From contig OX352764.1 in assembly GCA_947095585.1 (NCBI GenBank), positions 10,277,001-10,341,000 on the forward strand: DNA of 64,000 nucleotides. Reading direction: 5' to 3'. Positions 35,401 to 49,345 of this stretch are shown one piece after another. This stretch comes from Nephrocerus scutellatus (taxonomy: Eukaryota; Arthropoda; Insecta; Diptera; Pipunculidae). The notes under the pieces were generated by a model. It was given only the letters and a program-made list of their open reading frames with translations, did no database searches and was not told the origin of the DNA. The position numbers and the translations under genes were made by a program. The first letter of the stretch is position 1; the number at the start of each line of letters is the position of its first letter.

Positions 35401-38085
35401 ACCCATTTCTTACCGATGGTTTTGTTACTAGCATATAAACGATGTAAGGGTATGAATAGATTTGAGAAGATGCAATAAATAAATGACAAAAGTCCAGATA
35501 GCCACTTGGTGACGTTATTATTTAAAACTTATTTAGTATGTTCTCTTAGGCGCACACAGGTTGGTTTGGTCAGAAAAAAACTGAACTGTCGGTCTTTAGC
35601 AGGATTTGCAAGATTCCCACCAACTTAACCCGCCCTAACAAATAGATAGACTAATAGAAGTTGGAACAAAAAACCGGCCGTGGCTTTTGTATTCAAGGTT
35701 TTGGCTTAAGTTAACGTAAATTGAAATTCTTTTTGATGTGTGATGTTATCCGAACAAAACAGATGGAATCATTTATTGGTGAATGCTGCGTAAACATCCT
35801 CACAATGAGCCCAGATGTTTTTTTTCTGATGGCCACATCAAAACCTCCCACATTGAAATGTGTTTACGCACGACAAGTAGGTAGCGCTAATAATTGGCTA
35901 TAATAACAACATTTATATATACGAGTATATCTGTGTACGTGTGTGTAACCTGATGCGGTAAAGTCACCAAAGCAACAACTAACTCGAGCGATACGATACC
36001 ACATCAAATGATGACCACATAAAAGGCAAAAATTTTACGCCTCCGACAAAGGTGGCAAAGGCCGACGATTACGTAGCTAATGTTTATGCTCTACGATTTG
36101 ATGGATACTAAAATAAGAAAAAGATACATTTAAAAGTTTATCTACTCGTAGAGATACATAAACAAACGAATCCGATTGCTGCATAAACAGCAATTCGTTG
36201 CACATTGAAACGGCAGACAAGATGGCATGGCAGTTTTACGACAGATACGCACACACACGCACACACATACTCGTATCTGAAGTAAGGAAGTCATTTACAG
36301 AACAGTAGCTGCGCATAGATTAAGGGTGAAGGTGATGTTGACGTGCAACTGATGGGCGCATAGGACAGCAGAGTGGCGGCGCTCCATTATGTGCGGCAGC
36401 AGTGTTTTGCCTTTGGAGCATAAAAGTGCGGTGCCAGAATTAGCATGTTTACATCTTCACGCAAGTCAGATGTCGTCGGCCTCTTGTATAGGAATAATGC
36501 AAAGGAGCATCGATTCGCATCGCATCGCACCAGACAGAAGACACGAAACGACTCAATAAAAGGTGAAGAACAATCGTAAAAATGCAAATGTTCCATTCAC
36601 ATCCGAAGCATAGAACCATTGACATTCACCGACAAGCGGCGACTTGAAGTCGGCCATGTCTTGGATGACTTGCCGCCGCTCCATATGAATGGGGTTACTT
36701 ACTGCCTAGAGCGGCTTTGTGTAATGGAAACCGACTTCAAGAGGCGGGTGGTGTGGATGTAAACTGGAGTAGGAAAAAAGTTCAGCGTAGCCCGCCTACC
36801 ATCAATGCTCGGTATATTGAGTGGTCAGAAACCCCAAGTAGTTGGAGTCGATTGCTGTCGCTTTTGGCGACATACGTGTGTGAAGCTCATGCATGCATGC
36901 ACCACCAATTGGAACTATACCCACCGTTGGAGAGATGGAAGAGGGAGATAAATCGTTTTGACGATTTCACGTGTCAGTAGACGGATACCTACCTCCTGGT
37001 GTAATGAGTGTTGCGGCCCAATGCCGACAGCAGTCAGCTGTCAGTTGTACATTTCGTTTAATCGAGTGTGGCGACGTTTGTTCGCTTGCCCGTCTCTCTG
37101 TCTATCCGTCCGAGACGCACTCTACGAATGGACGATAAGATATCCTTTTCTTTCCACGATTGACTTCGACGTTACAGCCAAATGATTGATATTTCATCCT
37201 TAGGAGCATTTCGTTTGGTCACAGCCTCTGTACGCAAATCTCAATTGGATGTTCAATTGTGGAACGAATTCGATGCGATGCGGTGTTTTCTCATGCTTCG
37301 CAGTTATCGAACGCGATTAAGATGTCAAAAGACAATTAACTGCCAACTGAAGAAATTTAAGGGTTAATAAAATTTGTTGTGCAGTAGGTACGGTTAATAA
37401 TTTTTTAAATGAAGTCAAGTCAATCATCATCATATTTGGCCCTGACCTGCCATAAAAAACCTCTACTCCTTTTCTGATTTCAAGCCTTTCCTTCAGTCAT
37501 CAGTAATAGAGTCGAGACAATGAAGAATATTGGTTCTTGGTTTGTATTGAGAGCATCTTCAAGGTGAAGTATATTGCGCCCGTGATTACCAAAGAGACAT
37601 ATGGTTTTTAATGCCTTCTGCAATGGCTATAGCAAAATGGCTAACATTTTCAGACAAGTTTTTGATCACCACACAACTGCTGCATAGGTCAGCATTTGTC
37701 TAATTTTCGTCTACCAGTTCCAGTACTACCAGTGTACCATTTTCGGAATCTCTCAATCCTATAAACAAGATCATGAAGATCAGACTCACAAGACCTTCAA
37801 TGATGATTGTTGTTGAAGGGATTCCTTCTGAGTACATTCGGCCTAATATACATCTCTGCCAACACAACTGATGATGGACTGCTAGCTTTTACCTAGTTTC
37901 GGGATTGAAGCATATATATGATTGCGAACAAAGGACCAAACTAGATGTATATACATGTCGGTTTATTTAATCTATAGGTCTATTGCCTGCATTTTTGGGT
38001 AGACATGGTGCTTTAAATACCTTGAAAGTCAAGACTGCTACATAACAAAATAACAAACGAACCTATAATTCTACCTCAAGTTTGT
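35401..38085. other. intergenic, no gene recognised
   Basis: Scattered CA-type runs (about 36249-36270). The open frames of 60-87 codons resemble nothing I know. No transposon protein was detected. Confidence 0.35.
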
Positions 38086-38089
38086 GTTC

Positions 38090-38850
38090 TCATGGCAGGA
38101 GCCAAAAGTTGACACACGTAATGTTCCTTTGCATTATGCTTCCTGGAAAGTGAATGCGGAGTAAATTATAACTCCTACAAAGAGTTATGTTTCTTTCCAT
38201 CTGGCTTTCTGAATGAGTTAAGTTAAGCTGCGTTCTCTCGCTGAAAAATTGTTCACGAACATTGCTGTTTCTCTCAAGCTTTGATTTCCTTGCTGAATAC
38301 GAATACGACCACCGCGGCTGTTCTTGACGAAGTCCAATTTTGGGCGACTTTTTTGAGCACTGTTGAGTTGTTGCTGGTTTATCAGCATAAATTAGTGACT
38401 TCACGGAGCCCCACAGGAAATAACCGAAAGGTGTGAAATCACACAACCTTTTTCCATTCCATTTTCCATTTCTCGAAATGTATCTGTCAATTGGTCTCGA
38501 CTTACCAAATTTTGATTTCAATAGGTTACCGTCGCCGTAAATAGGCTTCTAGCGCCATTCTCTTGAAACCGCATCTCGTCCAGATTAATGTCACACATAT
38601 TTTAAAACAAAAAATCATTGATTATGGTGCGGTAACGAACTGCTTGGACTTAAACGTGAACTCCGGGTTTATTTTTGAAGAAATAAGTTTCGATGATTCA
38701 ATACCAGCGCCGGATAACGGATGACGTGCTCAGATCGATGATTTTCTGAACCATAAAAACGATGAAGTCGTCTATAAGTTGCGCGAATCGACGACTGAAT
38801 TTCAATTTTGGATAATTTGTTAGCATTTGTTCAAGCGTGACTCTATACTT
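38090..38850 (-). pseudogene. mariner-like transposase C-terminal remnant
   Basis: Minus strand. Motifs run VRYRTIINDFLF, then DEMRFQENGA (second catalytic Asp replaced by Asn), a frame break, LKSKFGKSRPIDRYISRNGK, and CDFTPFGYFLWGSVKSLIYA then DKPATTQQ. The family has CDLTPLDYFLWG, so the third Asp is lost as well. The protein is therefore inactive on three counts: frameshifts, D2 and D3. Confidence 0.85.
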
Positions 38851-39870
38851 GATGATTTGTTTGAGGCTAATGATACCAAAATTAAGTGCAGTATGATAGC
38901 TTGGTTGGCAGTTTATCTTTTAGTGAGTTCTATATAAGTAAATTAAGAAACAACCTATATAAGTCCCACAGTCGCCTGCAATGCTCGTTTTTAAGACTCC
39001 ATTGTAATTCAATGGAAGTTTAATTTATTTTAACGGTGAGGAAGAGCAGATAGCGCCTCAGTGCTCTTGACATATGGACAAAGTCAATAAATTCTCATTA
39101 TTTGTGAATGAAAAATAAAGCGTCCACTTATTGTGTTTGTAGTCATAGTAACAATTAAAATTGTAAAATATTTCACGACTAGACATCAAAAGTGTAAACT
39201 ATATACAACAGTTGCCAATTTGGCATTTAATTTTTGAACCTAACTAAAATCACCACATCTCCTATACTCCTTGGAGAATCCCAAATAAATACTTATATAA
39301 AATATACAAAACAAAGGAGCAGAAGGATGTAGGTACTCACCCCATTTTAATTTAAGGAAGAAAAGCAGTTGTGACATCGCACATGTGCTCCAAAATGTTA
39401 TTATTATGAAGCACCAAACATCAGCCTATCATAACACTTGATTACACTTTGTCTGGTGGAGCATCGAGGACACAACATGCTCTCGTTTGGGGTTGAAAGA
39501 ATGGCGACGACTAAAGTCGTCACCATTTCACAATCTTAACCATCAGGCGTCACCATTTTGTTTTTGGTCCTTTGTTTATTTTATTATTTTATTTACTTTA
39601 TTTCGTGTAGCACTGTATAAGAATTTATTATATTATGCAAGTGGATTATAGTGTTTTTCACTTACAATATAAGAAGGATATAAGTAAGGGTAAGATGCTG
39701 TTATTGTGTTGTTTAAAGGAGTGGAATATCTGGGTGGATAAAAAGACTTTAATGTGAATTAGGTTAGATGTCAGGACAATCCGGTGTCGAGCGCTAGTTA
39801 ATAGTTGCTTTATAATTCCAACAATAAATTATCTTCTTACTGGCGTTGAGAATTTCCAACTTATGCTCAA
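38851..39870. other. intergenic, no gene recognised
   Basis: AT-rich sequence with ATTTTATTT words near 39590. Nothing recognisable. Confidence 0.35.
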
Positions 39871-39871
39871 A

Positions 39872-40000
39872 AATTGCGGTTAGCCATCAACAGAATAGGG
39901 CGAATAACGCAAGGAATGCCTTAGAATTGCAGGTGGCAATTCTGACTGGTGGATGTGCGATCAAACCTCCACGTGGTGGACGCTAAACGATTTAACGTAC
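39872..40000 (-). mobile_element. LOA-like LINE 3' end fragment
   Basis: The plus strand here matches the reverse complement of 26340-26460: GCATCAGCATAGGGCGAATA / CCATCAACAGAATAGGGCGA, GGAATGC(C/T)TTAGAATTG-like, GATGTGCGATCAAACCTCC and CACGTGGTGG. It is the 3' end of the same LINE family in opposite orientation. How far it continues to the right is unclear. Confidence 0.65.
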
Positions 40001-40429
40001 GCTCACTGTATAGAGCTTGAGCTGCACATCGGAACGACTGGTTGCGTACCGAGAAATGCAACAAAGTCATAGAATGCGGGCACTGGAAGATGAATATAAA
40101 TAGCTCAGAAGATATGAAAAAAACAGTTAACCGGCGAAAGAAAGCAGTCTGGGAAAAGAATCTCATCCGTGAACTAAAGAACAGTACAGAGAGCGAAGAC
40201 CGCACCAGGCACGGAAGTTCTACCAAAGCGGCCACTGTATGACGCACTGTCGTATACTGCTCCTTTTTCCAAAGCACTCCTTCTTGTTACATCGATGTCA
40301 GGGAAAGCGCACTGCTCATTGCTGAAAGGTGATCCCGCGATTCATTAATAATTTCATTAGTGTGCGGCTTAAGACTTTAAACCAAGTGACCATATGTGAC
40401 ACTTTTTGACTCAATTTCCAAAAGAGACA

Positions 40430-41000
40430 TGTTTTGTACTATCCCACATCATGGTCAGAAAGTAATGATTCGGCAGGTTATTTGAGGTGGAATTATTGGA
40501 TCGAGCCAACTGGTCTAATGGTGTTCCGGCACTGGACTCTACAGGTCTGGTCTGGTTCACAGATGAGAATCGAAAATAGAATCGGGCGTTGGTGTATTGG
40601 GACCCAACACCAAAGTCTCGATACCAATGGGATACCAGGGTTTTCCAGGCTTAGCTCCATGCCATTGAGATCTGCGCTAGGATAAACCTTAGTAAATGCA
40701 TTAAGGGCGAGAAGATATATACCTTTCCAACTTAATGGACAGTGCTCCGACGCACTGCAATCTCTTGCCAGACACAAGAGGGTAAAACTCGGGTGGGTCC
40801 CTGGTCATCAATGAATTGCAGGCAACGTATCTGCAGAGGTATTAGCTAGGGCTGGCTTAGAATTTCCGCTAATATAACCCTACTGTGGTGTCAACTGGGC
40901 TGCCGCCATAGCACTGATTGAAAAATGGGGTACACAGACTTCGGCTGACCCATTGGGAAAATGAGTCTGTATTAATTAATTAGGCCGTATTTCTATCCTT
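40430..41000 (+). pseudogene. LINE RNase H domain remnant
   Basis: Plus strand, many frame breaks. LDSTGLVWFTDE (first Asp region), then IPMGYQGFPG, ICARINLSKCIKGEKIY-like and GPWSSM-like segments match the RNase H domain of RNase H-bearing non-LTR elements (I, R1 and LOA groups). The YADD core is absent, so clade assignment is uncertain. Confidence 0.65.
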
Positions 41001-41079
41001 AATCTAAGCTAGAATAGCATTCGAAAGCTGGTGAGTTTTCTCACAGTTCACTGTAGCTTGCGGTATCACCTTAAAAAAA

Positions 41080-41185
41080 TTAATCTTGGCTCAGACACGG
41101 AAATCCGGTGGAGAGAAACTTTTTTCGGGAGTCCAGAACCGGACTTCGGTTTTAGAGTCAAATATGATGGTGATGTTTCTCGTCC
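41080..41185 (+). mobile_element. RTE-like LINE 3' end fragment
   Basis: Matches the 3' end of the RTE-like element at 58.2-58.3 kb: GGTGGAGAGAAACTTTTTTC against GGTAGAGAAAATTTTTAC, and GAGTCAAATATGATGGTGAT against GAGGCAAATATGATGATGAA. Only about 100 bp. Confidence 0.5.
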
Positions 41186-43299
41186 TGTTATGGCTAAGCT
41201 TCGTAAGTAATAAAGCGACTTATTACATATACCTGCGGTGGTCAATTGGAAAGCAGCGGTTATGCTACGCAGAACTTTAAGAATTTCTAGAAAGGAAATT
41301 CGGTATGAATAGATTTTGAATCAATAAAGCCATATTGAAGCGTGCTAATATATATACTCTAGCAACTGCCATAGTGCTACTAGAACTGACCACACCCATT
41401 GACATGCACTCGAAAATTTCACAGTGATAAGTTCCTCAATAATTACCGTAAAGTACACGTTCATCGCGAAAACGCTCGACAACGCATATGAAAGCGAACT
41501 TCCTATACGTGGTGGCTTTTAACTTGTTCGAAGTCATCGCGATAAAGAAAAAATCTGCACTTTGTTCTGCCCCCTACCATCATCAGTACAATATATACAC
41601 CACCGTTGTTGAATAGTGATATAACGGCAAACGTAAACATTTTTCATTATAATTGCATACCGCTTCGCTCCAGGTGACATATATTGTATATATGTGGCTG
41701 TAAAGCACACGCGGTCACGCGGAGAATTATTATTGCAAGCAAGCGGGCGGCGCCGCTATGTGTGCATTAGATATTCATCGCGCTGCGCAGTGCAGTTTGT
41801 TTTAGTGCACAGCACATTGTTGACACGCAACACAGAAGAACCACGACGACGACGACGACGACGTTATCGCAAGTTTGCGTGAATTTGTGAAGGTTTAGAG
41901 CTTCATTGTGGCTATTTAACAGCACGGCACAGCACAGAGCGCCCCATCGCACCCACCTACCACGTTCGGTGAAATATCTAGCGAAAAAAACAGAAAAGTA
42001 AACCGTCGCCGCCCCATTCGCTTGTGAGCTACCTTGCGAGCGGTATACCTACTCGTTGCATTGTAAATAATTATTGTGTTCACGACCGCATGTCGAGGCA
42101 TTTGTTACTCGTACCACAGGTGAATTCTGTGTCACATAATAAACACGAAACGCTCGGCTCGCGTGTACAATCCCTCATCTCCTCCACCGGGTTAGGTTGG
42201 TCGCCATTGCGTTGTACTCTCTGTACAGTGCACTGCAGCTTATCACGATTTTCTATAGAAGAACGCAGGCCGCCGATGTTATTGCATTGCAAAGCCCACT
42301 CGCTTCGGTTACTCCCAATTGCTACTTGCGACAACCGAAAGAGTAACCCGCATGAATGCATTGCGTTCGTCCGCCTCCGCCGCCAACCGTTGATAATGAA
42401 TAATGACCACTTGGGACACGTCGGCGTACAGCGCAGCGTAGTTAGGAATTTTAGAAATTGTCGGGTCGATCGGTTGGTTGGTTGGTCAGCTTGTCTGTAT
42501 TAGCAGGGCGGTACTCTTCGTTGGTAATGGGTTTTTCTTCTCTGCGTGCAAATTATTTTTTAAAAAAACTGCGTCTCGCTCTGCATATATTATCATCGTA
42601 GGGGAAGCAGTTGCTCGAATGGAACCCGCAATAATAGCGACATGCAAAGATTAGAGCCTGTCGACAATGCCAAATACATTGTAAATTACTTACACTATAA
42701 TTGGGAAAATGGCCGATGAGGACATAATTTTTAGTATATTGGCAGGAAGGAAGAGCAAAGATCATTTTGGACGTTTAGTTTTTTGTTGAATTAGATTTTG
42801 TTTTCAGTCTTAATTCTAACTTCGCCTTGTTATGAGACTAGCATGCTGGTCCAAAGCCCGTGGAAAGGAGAAGGGTTTGAGGCAAGGGAATAGTCCTATC
42901 CTCAGTAAAAGAAATTCCTAATCGAAGGTGGAACAGCGTACGCCGATGGATGCATGGGAGCTTAGTTTATAGTATGCGGACTCCGAATACCTTGCTACCT
43001 TTAGCTTAAACCAACCTTCCATTGGCATATCTGATTCTGTCAAAGGCAACCTCTTTTCCCGCATCAACCTCGGGCTCTGCTGTAGAGCAACCCGTTGTAT
43101 CCCGAGAAACTGTTGAGCTTTCGACGGCCAACCTCATTCTGACCACAACTTCACGGACTGCTGTTGAGCAGCCGAAATTTCCACAGGCACGCTAATCGGA
43201 GGAAGCATGAATCGGGCAAGGACAGACCACTGGATCGACAAACCCGACTGATTGCTGTAGGGAAAAGGGCCCTTAAGAAGCCCAATAACTCCGTCCAGC
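41186..43299. other. intergenic, no gene recognised
   Basis: Includes a CGA trinucleotide run (41843-41863). The 159-codon frame at 42024-42503 has no family resemblance and unremarkable composition. From about 42840 the sequence may be degenerate 5' (gag-like) part of the LINE that follows. Confidence 0.35.
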
Positions 43300-45335
43300 T
43301 AAATGATATAGGGAGGAATGATGGGCACCATCAAGGTACTACAGGCAAATCTACATCAGGCGCGTCCGCTACCCTTAGCGAGCGGTTCTCTGAATAAAAT
43401 ATATCCCTTAGTCTCTTCCAAGAGCCATTAGCGGACAGATAAAAGGTCTACGGAATAAGGCAAGCAAATTAATCTTTAAATGCTGGAAGTAAGTGCCAAG
43501 TGCGGCCTGTCTGACAGCGCACAAATTCTTCCAATTCCAGAATTCATAAAGAAGGAACTGGTTGCCCTGCTGACCGAGAGGGGCACCCAGAACATCGTGT
43601 GTGCTTCGGCGTACTTCCCCGGTGACGACAACAACGACGACGGAACAAATACTTCTAGTACCTCATAGGATGCGATGCAAATGCACATCATAAGGTCTGG
43701 GGGAGTAGTGGCATCAATAGAAGGGGTGAGTGGCTTTTAGAATATCTCATTAGTTGTAATGTAGACATTCTAAATAAAGCTCTAAGCCTACCTTAATATG
43801 TAGATACGAATCGCGAAGATATACTTGACCTTACAATCGCCAGTCCATTTGTCAACAACATTGTTGAAAACTGGCATGTGTCCAACGAAGGCTCGCTGTC
43901 GGACCATCAGCCCATTAGGTTTGATATTCCTGGCTTTTTCTAGATATGATCCAAAGTCTACGGACTGGAATCTATATCGTGGACTTGTCCTCTCTAAATT
44001 GGAAATGGCTGTCATCTATAGAGTTCACAGGGGACATAGATGAAGCAGAATACGTTGTGTAGCTCACTTCCCATTATGACAGTTATGTCCCTAAAACCAG
44101 TCAGTGCAAACGGAAGGTTCAAAGCTGGCATAACTTAGGAATGAAGTTAGAAAACTGTTCAAGTCTGCTAAACGCACGAAGAGTTTAGCGCAATATAGGT
44201 TGGCTCTCACTGAGTATAATTCAGAACTAAAACGATCTAAGCTGGCCACATGGATGAAATGCTGCGAAAACATTACTGAAATACCAGTATCGGCACGAAT
44301 ATAAGACCCTCGTAAAGGAACAGACAAATTATGTAGGTTTATTAAAAAAGACCAATGGTACCTATACGTCGGACCGAGAGAATACACTGCGACCCCTACT
44401 TCAGATTCATTTGCCAGGTTCGTCTAGTTGTGCACTATACACGTACATGAACGCATCTGACTAAAAGGTCTGCATTGCTAGTAGGGTAAATAGTTTATCT
44501 GGCAAAATCTTCAGTCCGGATAAAGTTAAATGGGCTTCCAACGATTCAAAGCTCCCGGCGGTGATGGGATGTTTCCTGCGCTTCTACAGAAAACAATCGA
44601 TCACTTCATGCCTGGTATGATTGCTTTATTTAGAGTAAGCTACAACTGGGAGTACATCCAAATTAACTGGAGACAGGTAAATGTAATCTTTATCTCCAAT
44701 TCAGCAATTCAGTGAGCTGCTTAAATCCTATAGACCTATGTGTCTAACATCATTTGTCCTCAAAACCATGGAGAGACTCATTGATGTTTCTATTAGAGGG
44801 TGTTTAGATTTGTCTACTACTCTGCACTCAAGTCAGTTTGCACACAAAGAAGGTAAAAGAAGAGTCCTTCAATATCTTGTGAAGAAGATATAATGAACTT
44901 TTCGTTCCAAAGAAGTGGCTCTGTGCACATTCAATAACACTGGCAAGAGCGATCAGTAGCAGAGGGTATCGAAGACTGGACCAATCAATAGATAAGGTCC
45001 ATGCTCGAAAGTCGAGATATTACTTCCTACTCAGGAGAAGTTTCTGTGTCTGTGAACGCAGTTAAGGGATCAGTGGTCGTTGGTCATTGACAACCTTCTA
45101 GCCGATCTACAGAGATCAGGTTATATCGACATTGGCTATGCGGATGAATTGGCAATTCTTGTTAGTGGTAAACACAGTACGACCATTACTAGTGTTAGGC
45201 AAGGTGCTTGACTACACGTTTAAGATGGTGCAGAAGGGAAGGACTATCAATCAATCCTTGCACAACGGTTCTAGTGCCTTTCACAAAAAGAAGTTTGGTC
45301 GATCGAATTCTAATATCAAGTCCGCCATCCTTTAA
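43300..45335 (+). pseudogene. LOA-like LINE remnant: endonuclease and reverse transcriptase
   Basis: Plus strand. The endonuclease starts with a VLQANLHQA-like segment near 43330. NIVCASAYFPGDD, DANAH-like, INRRGEWLLEYLISCNVDIL and NEGSLSDHQPI (the SDH active-site motif) follow. The linker holds AKRTKSLAQYRLALTEYN. RT begins at FKAPGGDGMFPALLQK and WRQVNVIFI, continues with YRPMCLTSFVLKTMERLI, and reaches IGYADELAILV at about 45137, where YADD reads YADE. Frames shift repeatedly. It is the only copy here that shows the endonuclease. Confidence 0.85.
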
Positions 45336-48290
45336 AAAGCTTTTATTGTGTTTGTTCAAAATCAGTTGAGGAATAAAATTTGAAGGCCTCGCATCCTTGT
45401 GATAAAATTTCGATTTCTGATTACTAAGTAACAAAAAAATTGTTGGTCAAATATTGAGTCTAATGCAGCTATAAATGTACCCTCTCCATTTGAAGCGTAC
45501 CAGTGCCTTTATAACCCGGTTCCCAACGGTTCACCTTTCACTATTGCGATAACTCTTGCAGTGAAATCTTTGTACAAGATGAAATTTTAGATTCAATTAA
45601 GTCTTTTTTGGCTTCAAAATGTGTGATTTGTAGGTTGCCACAGTCATTCTTGAGTTTTGAAAATCCAGTGCTGCTGTACCGTAAAATAATATTTCTCCCC
45701 ATGCCATCACTCCGCCTATTACTGGCTGCGTCGTATATCAAATAATGATAATTCACATTTTCTCAAATCATGAAAATAGAATGCTATTACGTTTTTTGTA
45801 ATTTTTCTAAGAGCAGAGTTACAAATAAACAAAGAACCAGATTTGGCTAGAAATGAAAATGGCATTATTCAAATTATGATTCTCATTTGAAGGCGGCTTC
45901 ATTTATAAGCAGAACTGGAAGTTTTGGGGTACTGGATATACTGGAGAGCCATTTCATCGCAGCGACAATCGCACCCCGTTATATATGTATACGGTCTGAG
46001 TGGCATTAGATCCGAGAAGATGAATGGGCTTTACTTCGTATCAAATTGGAAGATTGGAGTGCAGTAACAGTAACTTGAGGACGGTGTCGCTTCCTGATTT
46101 ACCATTTTTTTACCTTCTACTGTTGAAAACAGGTCTGAGATGTGGTTTAAGCAGAGTAGAGCTTATATGCCCGTGCAACAATGGCATAGTTAGGGCTATT
46201 TTTTTTTTATAAACATGGTGATATATGACCCACACTGGTACATACCCCTTGGATCATTCCCAACTTACTTTCGTACTTTCGGAAGTTGCAAAAAGTTTTA
46301 ATATCTTATCTTCCACAATCATCACATCGTCACAAATGCCAAGCATATCCCGCTTGCGTAGAATTTTTTTTCCTCCCACCGTTCAAAGAAATATTTCTAA
46401 AATTCTGACCCAAGCGCGAAAAACAATTTATTTGGAAGGAAATTTTTTAAAAAGCAAATGAAAAAAAATCTCTAAAGCAAATTGCCAAAACTAAATCCAT
46501 TTCGATTTGCCACGCCGCCAACCCACTGAACCGTGACAATTTAAAATTTCTCTCCGCACACAAGGATAATGTATTGCAACATTTGTTTGCCTGATGGTCG
46601 TCCTGGCGCATCCTTTTTGATAGTTTCATATGTGGTGAATGGAATACACATGAGAGTGTGCAGTGCACTCCGTTTAATACGCATTCGATCTGGTTTTGGG
46701 ATTTAAATTGGAATGGCAGAGCATTCGGACACATTCTATACTACTCCCATACAATGGTAAAATAATTGCCTTCGACTTGGACGACGCAATCGAAGCATTT
46801 CACTCTAGCGTGGCGTTCCGAAGGAGACATCCTGCCAAATTGCTAAACCATTCTCGTTCATCTCTAACGCTGTCGGAGAATATCCGCAGTGGATGATGCG
46901 GGAGAGCCTTTCAGAAAAAATTTTGCGTATACCCGTTCGGAAGGTATCCATCAGTTGTCGATGGAAATAGAAAAAAAGGACGCACATACACAACAAACAC
47001 AAAGAAATAAAAAATCACAACTTAAATGCGATTTGCTAATTTGTTGTTTTTGTTGTTATTGCTCTTCTAGATTGTTGTCCGCAAACGCAAACGACGGATG
47101 GCATCAGATAGAAGATAAACTGATGTCCGTTCTCGCCGGTCATCTCATAACACAACTACCTAGTTAAGCGGTACGGGCGGTATATTGGCTTAGCTCGTAC
47201 TGTCTTTCCCGCTGGGTGTCATTTGCGCACTCGCATGCGACTTTTCCATCTTTATTATCCGTTTGCTGATGTGCGATGCGTATCCGTATCGTCGGTGTGT
47301 GCCTCTTTGTTTTTTAATTGTTCTATGGTTTTGTTTATTTGCCTATCAATGCGATTGTTATACTCGTTTGCCCTTGCACACCCGGAAAAAGGTCCGGGAA
47401 TTCTAAATTCGATCCTGATGCCACAGCATTGCTGTGCTCTCCATTATACTACCGAGCCGTTCCGGTTTAATCTTGATAAAAGGATTTGGTGCGTGTCACA
47501 CTATGTCACATTGTTGTGATTTTATAATAAACTCTGTAAAGTGTCCTTTTTTATCCTTTGTTGCTGTTGATGGTGTGGCAGCGCGGTGAGAGTTTTCCTA
47601 TTCCGCCACGCTATCATAGAACGTTAGCTAAAAATTTATCTATACACTTCTGTGGTAAGTGTGAGGAGCTTTGCAAGGATAATTTGCAGATATTTGTTTC
47701 AGTATTGTACTTATTCACTTGTACAGTCGAGGGGACGAAATTAGGTCTTTATTTTAAGAAATGGAGTAACAAACGTTTGCAGAAAATTATATAGCTATGT
47801 ACTAAGAACTAATGTTTGACCAAAAAACGCACACAATCGATGTGCTTCACAAGTCAGTTACAGCTTCGGATATATATTTGGCCGTTATAAGCCAACCGAT
47901 ATAGATGACGATTTTTCGCTTACAACACAAATGTTTCTCAATTTATATTTAAAAGTTTCACTAAATGAGTTGCTGCCATTGTGGTTTATGGTTTCCAATT
48001 ATTTTTTGACATTTCAAAATTCAAAGAATTTCACAATTTGAGAATCACAAATGTGCATGCATGCATGAGTGTACTTTTGCAATCAGTATTTGGATTATTA
48101 GATATGAGTCTTCTCGAGATCTACTTGACTTACCGCAAAAAAATCCTTCCACCGATCCCGGCTTTTAGTTGATGTTATCCAATTTGGTATCAATAAAATC
48201 TAAGCGTGTCTTTGCTGCTGTGATGTCCCATGAAGACTGCATTCAAAGACTATCCGAGCATTTTTCTATAAGACCAATATTTTTGTACAT
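45336..48290. other. intergenic, no gene recognised
   Basis: No transposon protein or exon signature was seen. The open frames up to 98 codons are unlike known families. Confidence 0.35.
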
Positions 48291-48294
48291 CGAA

Positions 48295-49345
48295 GCCTAA
48301 TGCCGATATCAGCATTTTGCCGTTAGTATGAGTTATTTGAAGTGAAGATTTCCGATCACCCAATTCTCGGATTTGTATATGGAACTACTTATATGTACAA
48401 TCAAGTAAGACAACATCCCTGCAGCTTGTTTTTTAAGGTTAAGTTTCTAAAAAAAGGAGCTCTGTTGACTGCTAGATTTAATCATCCATTAGCGTTAAGG
48501 CAACTGCTATCGGATTGAAGATCTTGGAAAGATTCAATGCGGAACAATAATTCAGTTTTGTTGAATAAAATAAAACAGCTGCTCTACCGCGATCGACATG
48601 AAGTGCTTTATACATTCACCAAAAATTCTAATCCTACAGACCTTTTATATCGAAACCGTGGAGTCCTATTTAGGTCTTAGCATCGCCACTCAGACTGACA
48701 GTTTCTTGATCCAGATTCATTAGATTTCAGCGTATACAGATTGGAGATATTTGAATTCAAGCATTCAGTTCATTATGCTGGTATTTTGCAGGGTTCCATT
48801 TTGGGGCCTTTATTGTTCAGTATTTGTTTTAATTATTTGCCCGTATTTTTAAATCCATGTCTTTGTTGAACTAATGATAATTGGGAATTTCAACCTCAGT
48901 CTCATCCCTTATCCAACCCAATCATTAGTTATATGTCTGCCAAGGCCGATGTCAGCATTTTGCAGTTGATAAGAGCTATTTGAAGTGCAGTTTTCCGAAT
49001 CATAAGAGCTCTCGACAGTAACAAAAATTCAAGTTTTTCATTGTGCCTGAGTCTTAATGAGGACTTGGCTTCATCAGGGCATGAACAGTACGCGCTCCGT
49101 CAGTTTCTGGAAGCGTTACCTAGATCGATTGGATTTCAACGGATACAGATTGGAGATGTCCGTATTCAAGCCTCATTATGGTGGTATTTTTCGGGTTTTT
49201 ACTGTATTTTTTTAATGATTTGCCCCGTATTTATAAATCCATGGCGTTGTCGAACTAATGAAAATGTAATTAGGAATTTCACAGCTGTCTTCTAACCTCG
49301 GTCTCATCCTTAATCCAACCAAGTCATTATTTATATGTCTGGCTT
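48295..49345 (+). pseudogene. non-LTR reverse-transcriptase fragment in duplicated arrangement
   Basis: HYAGILQGSILGPLLFSI at about 48775 is the reverse-transcriptase QG motif region. NLGLILNPTKSLFICL at about 49297 is the segment after the YADD box. The stretch contains two pairs of matching blocks: 48302 with 48945 (GCCGAT[A/G]TCAGCATTTTGC) and 48738 with 49146 (CAGATTGGAGAT). The order is X-Y-X'-Y'. The YADD core itself is not visible. Clade not assigned. Confidence 0.7.

Noticed and set aside
35721..38000. Second T-box paralogue (H15 and midline are neighbours in Drosophila)
   Set aside because: No T-box segment was seen elsewhere in the window on either strand.
42024..42503. 159-codon plus-strand frame, one of the longest in the window
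   Set aside because: It begins at a non-ATG codon, has no recognisable domain and overlaps an open frame on the other strand. Probably chance in a less AT-rich patch.
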